Shown: piece after piece, positions 31,530-39,510 of the stretch
Layout of the letters: each line of letters opens with the position of its first letter
Numbering within the stretch: position 1 is the stretch's first letter
Origin: Nocardia acididurans
GTDB lineage: Bacteria > Actinomycetota > Actinomycetes > Mycobacteriales > Mycobacteriaceae
Assembly: GCF_016741815.1 (NCBI RefSeq)
Contig: NZ_JAERRJ010000026.1
Span: forward strand, 1-41,219
Direction of reading: 5' to 3'
Length of the DNA stretch: 41,219 nt
Notes under the pieces: generated by a model
What the model was told of the DNA's origin: nothing
The model's database searches: none
What the model saw: only the letters and a program-made list of their open reading frames with translations
Position numbers and translations under genes: made by a program

Positions 31530-33305
31530 ATGTCTTCCGACAGCAGCACTTCCACTATGTCTCGCCGTGGCCTGTTCGCACTCGGTGGGGCCGCCGCAGC
31601 CGCCTGGACCGTGGCGGGCGCACACCGCGCCCACGCCGGTCTCGCCGCCGATGTGATCATCGTCGGCGGCGGACTGGCTGGGCTCGTCGCCGCCTCCGAA
31701 CTGATCGCCGCCGGGCGACGGGTCCTGATTCTGGATCAGGAGCCGGAAACCAGCCTCGGCGGCCAGGCCCATTGGTCCCTGGGCGGCCTGTTCTTCATCG
31801 ACTCCGTCGAGCAACGACTGGCCGGTGTCCGGGACTCCCTCGAGCTGGCCCGCGGCGACTGGTTCCGCACCGCGGGATGGGACCGCGGACCCGATGATGT
31901 TCTCGGCGAAGACTATTGGGGCAAGCGATGGGCAGAGTCCTACCTGCAGTTCGCCGCCGGCGAGAAGCAATCCTGGCTGCGGAGCCTCGGCATGAACTGG
32001 GTGCCCTACGTCGGCTGGGCCGAACGCGGCCAAGCCGACGGCGGGATCGGCAACTCCGTACCCCGATTCCATATGACCTTGGGCACCGGGCCCGGTGTGG
32101 TCGAACCGTTCGAGAGGTCCGTTCGAGCCGCAGCGGGCCGACTGGTCACCTTCGCCTTCAGGCATCGGGTCGACGAACTCATCCTCACGAATGGCGCGGT
32201 AACGGGAGTCCGGGGCACCGTGCTGAAGCCCAGTGACGCCATCCGCGGCACTCCCAGTTCTCGCGTCGCGGTGGGCGAGTTCGAGTACACGGCAGCACAG
32301 GTGGTCGTCACCTCCGGAGGCATCGGCGGCAATCATGACCTCGTGCGGCGTCATTGGCCCGCGCGGCTCGGCAATGCCCCCGCACGCATGATCACCGGAG
32401 TGCCCGAGCATGTCGACGGGCGCATGCTCGGCATCACCGCGGCTGCCGGGGCGCGGCTGGTCAACCAGGATCGCATGTGGCACTACACCGAAGGAATGCG
32501 CAACCACTCACCGATCTGGCCCGGCCACGGCATCCGAGTCCTGGCCGCCCCATCGTCGATGTGGTTCGATGCCGAAGGCCGCCGTTTCGCCGAACCCGGC
32601 ATCCCCAGCGTCGACACTCTCGGCACGCTGGAGTTGATCATGCGCTCCGGCTTCGACTATTCCTGGTTCATTCTCAACAAACGCATCGCCGAGAAGGAAT
32701 TCGTGCTCTCGGGCTCCGAGCAGAATCCTGAGCTCACCCGCAAGGATCTCGCCGGCTACCTGGCCACGCAGGCTCTCACCGACGTGCCGCCTCCGGTGCA
32801 GGCTTTCCTGGACCGGGGCGAGGATGTCGTGATCGCTGACGATCTCCCCGGCCTCGTCGACGCGATGAACCGCCTCACCGGCAGCACGATGATCCGGCTC
32901 GACCCACTCCGAGACCAAATCATCCAGCGCGACAACGAGATCGAGAATCCGGCGAGCACGGACCCCGGCATCGCGGCCCTCCGCCGATCTCGCGCCTACA
33001 TCGGCGACAACCTCATCCGAACCACCGAACCCCACCGCATCCTCGACCCAGCCGCCGGACCCCTCATCGCGATCCGCATGAACATCGTCACCCGAAAATC
33101 CCTCGGCGGACTACAAACCGACCTCTCGGGCCGCGTACTCGATCCGCATGGCCAACCGATCCCCGGCCTGTACGCAGCGGGCGAGGCGACAGGATTCGGC
33201 GGCGGCGGCATCCACGGCTACCGCGCACTCGAAGGCACCTTCCTCGGCGGTTGCCTGTTCACCGGCAGGGAAACCGGGCGCGCCGCTGCCCGGGACAGCG
33301 CATGA
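31530..33305 (+). CDS. Tat-exported FAD-binding dehydrogenase, ketosteroid-dehydrogenase-like
   Basis: The 591-residue flavoprotein starts with a twin-arginine signal (SRRGLFALGGAAAAAW, residues 11-26; cleavage likely after AHA at about 36). The FAD motif VIIVGGGLAGLVAASELIAAG follows, then a long substrate domain, and the C-terminal FAD block GLYAAGEATGFGGGGIHGYRALEGTFLGG. The pattern is that of the fumarate reductase/3-ketosteroid Delta1-dehydrogenase superfamily, in the subgroup often named FAD-binding dehydrogenase. Folded export by Tat would place the enzyme outside the membrane. AAGGA lies 9 bases before ATG 31530. The substrate is unknown; a ring ketone is likely from the neighbours. 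Confidence 0.85.
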   Translation: MSSDSSTSTMSRRGLFALGGAAAAAWTVAGAHRAHAGLAADVIIVGGGLAGLVAASELIAAGRRVLILDQEPETSLGGQAHWSLGGLFFIDSVEQRLAGVRDSLELARGDWFRTAGWDRGPDDVLGEDYWGKRWAESYLQFAAGEKQSWLRSLGMNWVPYVGWAERGQADGGIGNSVPRFHMTLGTGPGVVEPFERSVRAAAGRLVTFAFRHRVDELILTNGAVTGVRGTVLKPSDAIRGTPSSRVAVGEFEYTAAQVVVTSGGIGGNHDLVRRHWPARLGNAPARMITGVPEHVDGRMLGITAAAGARLVNQDRMWHYTEGMRNHSPIWPGHGIRVLAAPSSMWFDAEGRRFAEPGIPSVDTLGTLELIMRSGFDYSWFILNKRIAEKEFVLSGSEQNPELTRKDLAGYLATQALTDVPPPVQAFLDRGEDVVIADDLPGLVDAMNRLTGSTMIRLDPLRDQIIQRDNEIENPASTDPGIAALRRSRAYIGDNLIRTTEPHRILDPAAGPLIAIRMNIVTRKSLGGLQTDLSGRVLDPHGQPIPGLYAAGEATGFGGGGIHGYRALEGTFLGGCLFTGRETGRAAARDSA

Positions 33306-33378
33306 CCGCTCCGCGACCCGACCCGAGGACCCGGTGGGTGGAGCCGCCACGGTTGTCGCGCTGACCCGGCTTCCTCGG

Positions 33379-34527
33379 CTAGGAACACCCGAAGCCGCTG
33401 CGATATAACGGATTTCGAGCAATCGAGCGAGAGTGGTTCGGCCGCAATTCGAGCTGAACCGGACACACATGGCCGGAACCGGGGGTTTCCGGCACCTGTT
33501 CGGGTTGGGGTTCGGTTTGGGTGAAGTCGCTGGCGTACTGGAATCCGGATTCGTCGAGTCGGTCGGCGCGCAGGTAGTACTCGGGGGCCCACAGGTACCC
33601 GGATTCGACGGTGTCGGCGTGGCGAAGTCCTTCGACGGCAACCGCATTCGGTTTCGGCTTGGTGGCGGGATCGATGCTGTCGGGGTCCACCACCTCGCCG
33701 GTGTCGCGGTCGAGGAGTACCTCGACCTCGGTGGGCTGGCAGTAGATGCTCCACAGCGTGGGCGTGGCGTGAATGCGGGCGATGTCGATCGGTTCGCCGT
33801 CGCTGGTGCGGAGCAGGTCGGCGGCGATGAAACTGTCGTCCTCGGTGGGGTCGGTGCTGTGGACGCCGAAGCCCTCGGCGGCATAGGGCAGCGATTCCCG
33901 GAACCGGTCGCGGGATTCGTCGCGTTCGGCGGCGATGCGTTTGACGTGATGGGCGAACATCGACCGGGGTGCGGCCAGCAGCCGGGCGACCGCGTCGGTG
34001 TCACCGGCGTTCTCGTACACCGCGAGCACGGCGGCCTGTTCGAAATCGAGCTGATGGGCATCGACTGCGGCGCACGCGGTTTCGCTGCGGCCGACGGTGA
34101 CCGCGAGCTTGACCTGTTCGCGGCGTTGCCCGATCTCCTGGCTGATGCGGGTCAGCGAGGCACCGAAGTCGAACATGCGCGCCATGCCCGCGGCACGGTC
34201 ACCATCAGTTAGCGCGATGCGATGATCGTTGACGTTGATCTGCGTCGAGGTGCGGCGGATCTCACGCTCGGCCCGATCGACCTGCGGTGCGGGGGTCACC
34301 CACACCGGAACTCTGGCAACCTTCAACTCGATCGCGGCCAGCGCACGGACCTGGCCGTCGATGACGGTGATGGTGCCGTCGGGTTCGCGGTGCGCCAGCA
34401 GCGGAATCTCGACGCCGCGCTTGATCGACTCCTTGACCTCGGGATGCTCGTCCAGGTCGAAATTCTTGCGCACATTCTCATCGATGGACAGCGCCTGCGG
34501 AGGCAGATTACAGCGCCTCCGCAGCAA
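33379..34527 (-). CDS. ParB-like nuclease-domain protein of a mobile-element module
   Basis: The frame encodes 382 residues with a ParB N-terminal domain (LSIDENVRKNF...IPLLAHREPDGTITVIDGQVRALAAIE, about residues 13-70) and a KorB-like HTH (LTRISQEIGQRREQVKLAVTVG). A region with several acidic blocks follows (PTEDDSFIAADLL, DRDTGEVVDPDSIDP). Its first possible start, TTG 34527, lies inside the 38-codon leader at 34508-34624, in another frame, with GAGGAGG just upstream. Either the genes overlap for coupling or a frameshift split one N terminus. Relatives of this type are longer; the C terminus here ends abruptly in IARNPLYRSGFGCS and may be cut. It could affect element maintenance rather than chromosome segregation. 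Confidence 0.75.
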   Translation of the reverse strand: MLRRRCNLPPQALSIDENVRKNFDLDEHPEVKESIKRGVEIPLLAHREPDGTITVIDGQVRALAAIELKVARVPVWVTPAPQVDRAEREIRRTSTQINVNDHRIALTDGDRAAGMARMFDFGASLTRISQEIGQRREQVKLAVTVGRSETACAAVDAHQLDFEQAAVLAVYENAGDTDAVARLLAAPRSMFAHHVKRIAAERDESRDRFRESLPYAAEGFGVHSTDPTEDDSFIAADLLRTSDGEPIDIARIHATPTLWSIYCQPTEVEVLLDRDTGEVVDPDSIDPATKPKPNAVAVEGLRHADTVESGYLWAPEYYLRADRLDESGFQYASDFTQTEPQPEQVPETPGSGHVCPVQLELRPNHSRSIARNPLYRSGFGCS

Positions 34528-34624
34528 GTGCCTCCTCGGACTCGGTGGTGGGTTGATCCCCGGTCTCGGGTTCAGCGGGGAGAGCAGTGGCGTCGGTGGC
34601 GGTGTCGATGGTCGTGGCGGTCAT
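34508..34624 (-). CDS. 38-codon leader ORF overlapping the ParB-like gene
   Basis: ATG 34624 follows a strong AGAGGAGTT ribosome site by about 7 bases and opens a 38-residue Thr/Ala/Glu-rich peptide (starts MTATTIDTATDATALPAEPE, ends EEALAAEAL), stopping with TAA at 34508-34510. The stop lies inside the ParB-like frame, one base out of phase. The sequence looks like the flexible acidic N terminus of that protein, so a single indel near 34510 could have split one gene. Otherwise it is a coupled leader peptide. Confidence 0.5.
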   Translation of the reverse strand: MTATTIDTATDATALPAEPETGDQPTTESEEALAAEAL

Positions 34625-34774
34625 TCGGAACTCCTCTGGAAATGAGACAGGCGGGTACCGGCCCGGGAGGGGGCTGGCACCCGCCTGAAAAGTGGAATGG
34701 GTATCAGGTGAGTTGTTGAATAGTGTCTTCGGACAACGGATTTCGGTGAGTTGAAGGATGGTCGGACAGTGGCG

Positions 34775-34984
34775 CTATTTCTTTTTCTCGCGGGTGATCA
34801 CGTAGATGGGGCGCAGCGACCAGAGCTTGTCGTCACCGCGGACGAACAGCCAGTACTTGCCCGCCCAGCGGGGCTCGTCAGCGCGCCAGGCATCGATGGT
34901 CTTCGCGTCGAGATGCGTGACGAGTCCGGCCGAGCCGAAGTGCCGCTCGTGCTCATAGTCGGTCTGGGACAACGTTTCGATCAT
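34775..34984 (-). CDS. Small protein of unknown function (69 aa)
   Basis: The 69-residue protein reads MIETLSQTDYEHERHFGSAG at the start and has WRADEPRWAGKYWLFVRGDDKLW in the middle, with a basic REKKK end. AGGAGG lies 8 bases before ATG 34984, as strong as the sites of the neighbours. I know no function; it sits between DUF932 and ParB-like genes in a row of same-strand genes, a pattern seen in actinobacterial integrative elements. Confidence 0.65.
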   Translation of the reverse strand: MIETLSQTDYEHERHFGSAGLVTHLDAKTIDAWRADEPRWAGKYWLFVRGDDKLWSLRPIYVITREKKK

Positions 34985-35079
34985 GGGGGAGAGCCTCCTG
35001 AGAGACGGACGGGCGAGGTATCGCGACAGACAGCCGCGATAAGGGAAGCGAATCGTCGTGTGGCGCACTGTGACCGAGA

Positions 35080-36312
35080 TCAGGCCATGGTCATGGCCTG
35101 GTAGGCGATGTCGTCGAGAGCGTTGGCGCGGTCCGGGTCGGGGATTGTCTGGGAGTAGCTGGTGACCGCGTTTGCGATCCCTGCGGCGGTGAGTTGGCCT
35201 CCGGAGATGAAGTGCGAGAGGATCCCGGCGCGTTCGGTCTCGCTGAATCCGAGTTTCTTGGCCAGCACTTCGAGGGTCTTGTCCGGTTGCGTGACCGGCG
35301 CGCCGGCGGCCTGCTCCAGTTCTTCGACGCGGGCCGCGAAGAATTCCGGGGACAACCATTCCGCGACGCGGTCGCGGGTTTCGGCGGTGATGACCGCGAG
35401 CTTCTTGCGCAGCGTGTCTTGAGACCAGGACACCGTGCCGGCGTCGAGACGTTCGCCGACGTGGCGGTGGGTGTGGGCGAACATGGGGATGGTCAGCCCA
35501 TTGCCGCAGATCTGCACCACCAGCTCCGGAGTGAGCCGGACGGCGTGGTGGCCGGTTTCGTCGTTGCTGCACCGGAATCCGGTGAACACCACCGGCTCGG
35601 CCCCGGGTGCGTAGCCTTTGCCCTCGCGGGCGGCGATCGGCCGCCAGCGGTCGAGATCGCCTGCGACACGGCGACGTTCGGCCTCCAACTCCGGGTTGGA
35701 GAACGCGCTGCGGTAATTGGCCAGAAACCGGGGCGCCAGCACCGACATCTGCGGGGAGTAGACCTTGGCGTGCATGGTGGAGTCGGTCAGATCGCACGAG
35801 CGGATCTCGGTGTCGGCACCAGCAGCCTGGACACCTTCGAGCACGGCGGCGAGCACATCGAGGTTGTCGATGATCCCGTACCGATTCGACACCATCGCCC
35901 GCAGCACACCGGACTGCCCCGGCCCGGAGCCGGTGACCAGCCGCAGCAGAAACGACCGGTCATCAGGTTCAGGCAGCTCAGCGTCCACGGACCCGTGTAA
36001 CCAGCCATTGACGTTGCCGTCGTAGAGATCCAGGCGTTCGCGTTCACGCAGTCGGCGCAGGTAGCGGACCGGGATGCCGAGTTTGTCGGCGATCTGCCCA
36101 TCGGCGGCACCGGTCGGGCTGTAGAGGCCGTCGACGGTGGTGACGCCGCGTTCGTCGACCACCGGGGTGACGCCGAACAGTTCGATCATGCCGTCGCGGG
36201 CGCGGATCGCCGAGGCCGGGGCGACGACATCGACCTTGGCGGCCTGCTGCTCTTGCAGCAACGGCACCAGCTGCTGCAACGACATATGACGGGCGTAGGT
36301 ATCCAGAGACAT
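35080..36312 (-). CDS. DUF932 protein of phage/plasmid type
   Basis: The 410-residue protein matches DUF932, found in phages, plasmids and integrative elements. Visible blocks are GQIADKLGIPVRYLRRLRERERLDLYDGNVNGWL, the LRAMVSNRYGIIDNLDVLAAVLEG centre, VVFTGFRCSNDETGHHAVRLTPELVVQICGNGLTI and SYSQTIPDPDRANALDDIAYQAM at the end. Its activity is unproven; some members act with single-strand annealing or anti-defence genes. The ribosome site is AAGGAAA, 9 bases before ATG 36312. It is complete and appears intact, unlike its flanking DUF4192. Confidence 0.88.
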   Translation of the reverse strand: MSLDTYARHMSLQQLVPLLQEQQAAKVDVVAPASAIRARDGMIELFGVTPVVDERGVTTVDGLYSPTGAADGQIADKLGIPVRYLRRLRERERLDLYDGNVNGWLHGSVDAELPEPDDRSFLLRLVTGSGPGQSGVLRAMVSNRYGIIDNLDVLAAVLEGVQAAGADTEIRSCDLTDSTMHAKVYSPQMSVLAPRFLANYRSAFSNPELEAERRRVAGDLDRWRPIAAREGKGYAPGAEPVVFTGFRCSNDETGHHAVRLTPELVVQICGNGLTIPMFAHTHRHVGERLDAGTVSWSQDTLRKKLAVITAETRDRVAEWLSPEFFAARVEELEQAAGAPVTQPDKTLEVLAKKLGFSETERAGILSHFISGGQLTAAGIANAVTSYSQTIPDPDRANALDDIAYQAMTMA

Positions 36313-36394
36313 GAGAGGCGTTTCCTTCCAACGGGATTCGAACTATCGCAATGGGCCGGCGGTCGGCCAGGACACGTCGAGTCGGGCTGCTGGG

Positions 36395-36598
36395 TCAGGC
36401 GTCGGTCTTGCGCCGGACGGCGGCGAGCAACGCATCCGCTGCCTCGGCATCCTGGCGGGCGTGGCGGTAGCGCGTTGCCGTGACTTCCTTGCGCATCGAG
36501 GCCAGATCGTGGGCGCGGGAGGTGATTTCGCAGCGGTGCGCGGCGCGGGCCTGCCGGTAGCGGGCCACTCGGAGGTCGGTGAGGAACCGGTGCGACAA
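36395..36598 (-). CDS. Small basic helical protein (67 aa), possible gene
   Basis: From a TTG at 36598 this frame encodes a strongly basic, helix-rich peptide (SHRFLTDLRVARYRQARAAHRCEITSRAHDLASMRKEVTATRYRHARQDAEAADALLAAVRRKTDA). The composition is that of a real protein, while the DUF4192 frame over the same DNA is Pro/Ser/Arg noise. It has no clear ribosome site. It could be a genuine small element gene or the displaced tail of a larger one. Function unknown. Confidence 0.4.
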   Translation of the reverse strand: MSHRFLTDLRVARYRQARAAHRCEITSRAHDLASMRKEVTATRYRHARQDAEAADALLAAVRRKTDA

Positions 36599-36627
36599 CG
36601 TTGCGGGAGGTGATGGCCGCGCGTGAT

Positions 36628-36888
36628 GCGGTCATCGATGACGACCGCGAGTGCGGCCACGGCATCGGCACGTCGGCAGATCTGGACGACTCGTTCGGTA
36701 AGGTGCGAGTATCGGTCGGCGGTGGGGAGATCGAGCCGAACAGCGACATGCACCTCGTGGGGAGTATCGGGCTGTGCTTGCCGGAGCACGACGACCACCA
36801 ACGATCGCCGCGGGACGAATCCCAGCAGCGCAGGGACGGCAGCAATGAACTGACCCGGTTCCTTCAGCAAAACTTCGGACGACGACAT
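36628..36888 (-). pseudogene. Truncated DUF4192 protein
   Basis: From ATG 36888 (GAGGAG 8 bases upstream) the protein begins as DUF4192: LLKEPGQFIAAVPALLGFVPRRSLVVVVLRQ, then VAVRLDLPTADRY and VVQICRRADAVAALAVVIDDR. Likeness ends near residue 87 (36628), though the frame stays open to 36343. Intact members are more than twice as long, so the gene has lost its 3' part, probably by deletion. Confidence 0.7.
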
Positions 36889-36964
36889 GAGCGGACTCCT
36901 CAGAAACGAGACAAGCCCGACGGCGCAACGCGACACCCAACCAAGAATCGATGTCCGCGCCGCG

Positions 36965-37137
36965 CCCTTCGGGGCGGTGGGCGCGACGCGTAGACACCGG
37001 CGGCGTCAGTGGGCGGTTAAGCCGAAAACCCTTGCCCCCAGCCACGATCGAACTGTTCGCACGTCTGGGGATTCGCACTGGCGGCTTGACCGCCCACGCC
37101 GCCGGTGTAGCGTGCGCCCGCCCACCGCCCCGGAAGG
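36965..37137. repeat. Large imperfect palindrome (~170 bases)
   Basis: The 471-base gap 36889-37359 has no gene but holds two long inverted arms. Outer: GGGGCGGTGGGCG (36971-36983) exactly matches the complement of 37119-37131. Middle: ACACCGGCGGCGT (from 36994) matches the complement of bases up to 37108, then GGGCGGTTAAGCC pairs with GGCTTGACCGCCC with one mismatch after a 3-base bulge. Inner: CCCCAG...CGAAC and GTTCG...CTGGGG close the centre near 37054. A GCCC-TTCG-GGGC hairpin (36964-36975) sits inside the left arm. It could be an element end, a transfer or replication origin, or a folded RNA. Confidence 0.7.
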
Positions 37138-37359
37138 CGTGGCGACATCGCCTACTCGACTCCCCGGATTCACGGCTTGCGAGGATTCCAATTCTGTTGT
37201 GCCCCAGCCGTACAACATTCCTGGTGGTTGCTGCCGTCCGGCCCGGCTCCGGCCGATCATGCAATGCCCGCATGCCTCTGACGGCGGCGAGCTCGCCTTC
37301 GGGCCGATTGCGATGTTTGCCGCAATATCGACGGTCGGAGACCGATTTCGGAGCGCCGA

Positions 37360-39510
37360 GTGATCGCGTGGAGGGCCGCCGGGGCTGTAACGTGGGTGCT
37401 CTGCCGATTGGGTCGATTCGATTGGGGGAGTGCGCAATTGCCAGGGGTATCGGGTCAGGGGGCGTTCGGCCGCGCGCGGGACCTGCCGCCTGATGTCGAT
37501 GGGGCCGAGCCGAACGGGAGGATCTGGACGGTGGCGCCGCCGCCGGGCACGTTCATCGACCGCACCGACCTTCTCGACGAGGTCCGCAGGCTCGCCGCTT
37601 CGGAACGGGACGGGCCCGCGATCATCACATTCACGGGGTTGTCGGGCAGCGGGAAGACGGCTTTCCTGCGTCATTGCGCGGTGGCTCTACGCGAGAGTTT
37701 CGATATCGCATTGAGCGTCGACTTCGCGCAGTTGCTGCATGAGGGCGCGGTTCCGATGGCGGATGTGCTGGCAGGGCTGCTCGGTGATCTGCGTGTCGAT
37801 GAGCGATGGATACCGGTGGATTTGGCCGGGCGGCATCGCCGGTATCTGGCGGTGACCGAAGGCCGTCGAGTGTTGTTGTTGCTGGACGGAGTGTCGGATG
37901 CGGCGCAGGTGTTGGTGTTGCTACCCAATTCGGCGTCGGCACTGGTCGTTGTCGCCGGTGAGGTAGACCTCGACGAGTTGACCGCTGAGGGCGCGGTTCC
38001 CTATCGGATGAGCGGTCTGGACGAGGGCTACGGCGCGGAGCTGCTGACGAGAATCTGCGCCGATCGGCTTGTGGTAGCCGAGCCGGAGCAGATTCGCCGA
38101 TTGGTGAGTTTGGTCGACGGGTCTCCTCGTGCGATTCGGGTGCTGGCCGCGCAGGTACGGTCACGTCGTGGCCTGTCGGTGCAGCAGTTGATCGCAGAGC
38201 TCGAGCAGGAGCTCGACGGCGCGACCGCCGAGGGTGCGCGCACGAAGGTGGGTGACGAGCTCACCGAGTTGTTCGACGCGGTCTACCACCGATTGTCGCC
38301 GGCGGCCGCACGGGTCTACCGGCTGGTCGGCGATCTTCCAGCTGGACGCTGGTCGGCACGTGCTATCGCCGCGGCCTGCAACACCAGCGTCGACAAGATC
38401 GAACCATTGATTCGTACCCTGGTGGACGCAGACCTGCTCGCCGAGGTCGGCGATGACGAGCATCTGATGCCCGGTTTGGTGCGGCTGCACGCGCGCCGTA
38501 TCGCTGCCCTGGACGAGACCGCCGAAGACCTCAACGCGGGTGCGGTGCGGGCGATGACCGTGGTGGTCCAGGACGCGGTGGCAGCCGATCGCGCCGTCGT
38601 GAGCGACCGATTCCGGGTGGGCGAGCCGCTGGCTCCATCGGCAGGCCCGAGTTTCGATTCCGCGCGGGCGGCGATGGCCTGGTTCACGCAACGCCATCCC
38701 GAGCTGCTCGGTGTGGCGCGGCGTGCGTCGGCGCAACGCGCCCGCGGGCTGGTGTCACGGCTGTTTCAAGCCGCGTGGCCGTTCTACAGCAACAGCCCGC
38801 TGTACCTGCAGCAGTGGCTGGAATTCGCCGATCTCGCGGTGACCGACGCGGAGGCCGGAGGGGATTCGGCGATGGTGGCGCGGATGCTGTGTCAGCGGGC
38901 GCGTGGGCATATCGAGAACAAGGATTTCACTTCGGCGGGTGGCGACCTGGCCCGTGCCATGGAGCTCGGTCGTGCGGTCGGTGGCTCGTTGTTGGCGTCC
39001 GTGCTCGATTTCATGGGTCAGTTCGAATACCGGCAGGGGCATTTCGCTGCTGCTCTCGCGTGTTTCGAGGAAGCGCTGGCGCTCAACGAGCAACTGGGTG
39101 ATCGGCGCGGTATCGCGTTGCAGTCACAGTTCCGCGGCCGGTGCCTGGGGCGGTTGGATCGGGGCGCGGAGGCATTGGTCGCTCTGGACCGGGCAGATGA
39201 GTCCATCGCACCGTTCAACGATGCCCGCACCTCGTCACGGATCTCCTACAGCCGGGCAGAGGTGCTGATCACGCTCGGCAAAGACGCCGAGGCGGTCGCA
39301 AGCTTGCATGACTCCATCGATCTCGCCGCCGGACTGGGACAAACGATGCTGTTCGCGCGGCCACTCGAGCTGCTGGCCGAGATCGCCGAGCGGCTCGGGG
39401 ATCGCGATGCCGAATGCCGCTATGTCGAGAAAGTGGTTGCCCTGCACCGCGACAGCGGCTCCCCGGAACTCGAACAATGGGTAGATCGCCTCGCACGCCT
39501 AACCGAATGA
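37360..39510 (+). CDS. STAND NTPase with NB-ARC-like core and TPR-like repeats
   Basis: The 716-residue protein has a short variable N terminus, then an NB-ARC-like core. Walker A is GLSGSGKT (residues 93-100), Walker B is VLLLLDGV (171-178), followed by the MSGLDEGYGAELL block and GSPRAIRVLAAQ, where GLPLA-type motifs lie. A winged-helix region follows (LSPAAARVYRLVGDLPAGRWSARAIAAAC). From about 490 onward come TPR-like helical pairs (FEYRQGHFAAALACFEEALALNEQLGDRRGIA). Such STAND proteins are ligand-triggered switches used in regulation and, in some cases, phage defence. No effector domain is recognisable. GTG 37360 has GGAG 6 bases upstream. It overlaps the convergent gene by 12 bases. Confidence 0.85.
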   Translation: MIAWRAAGAVTWVLCRLGRFDWGSAQLPGVSGQGAFGRARDLPPDVDGAEPNGRIWTVAPPPGTFIDRTDLLDEVRRLAASERDGPAIITFTGLSGSGKTAFLRHCAVALRESFDIALSVDFAQLLHEGAVPMADVLAGLLGDLRVDERWIPVDLAGRHRRYLAVTEGRRVLLLLDGVSDAAQVLVLLPNSASALVVVAGEVDLDELTAEGAVPYRMSGLDEGYGAELLTRICADRLVVAEPEQIRRLVSLVDGSPRAIRVLAAQVRSRRGLSVQQLIAELEQELDGATAEGARTKVGDELTELFDAVYHRLSPAAARVYRLVGDLPAGRWSARAIAAACNTSVDKIEPLIRTLVDADLLAEVGDDEHLMPGLVRLHARRIAALDETAEDLNAGAVRAMTVVVQDAVAADRAVVSDRFRVGEPLAPSAGPSFDSARAAMAWFTQRHPELLGVARRASAQRARGLVSRLFQAAWPFYSNSPLYLQQWLEFADLAVTDAEAGGDSAMVARMLCQRARGHIENKDFTSAGGDLARAMELGRAVGGSLLASVLDFMGQFEYRQGHFAAALACFEEALALNEQLGDRRGIALQSQFRGRCLGRLDRGAEALVALDRADESIAPFNDARTSSRISYSRAEVLITLGKDAEAVASLHDSIDLAAGLGQTMLFARPLELLAEIAERLGDRDAECRYVEKVVALHRDSGSPELEQWVDRLARLTE

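Noticed and set aside
29977..31656. Plus-strand frame of 559 codons
   Set aside because: Antisense of the FMO gene, Val/Glu/Arg-rich, and runs through a clear divergent promoter region.
33367..33397. CGGCTTC/GAAGCCG dyad between convergent genes as a terminator
   Set aside because: The 17-base loop and lack of a T tract make it weak; it also overlaps the ParB-like coding end.
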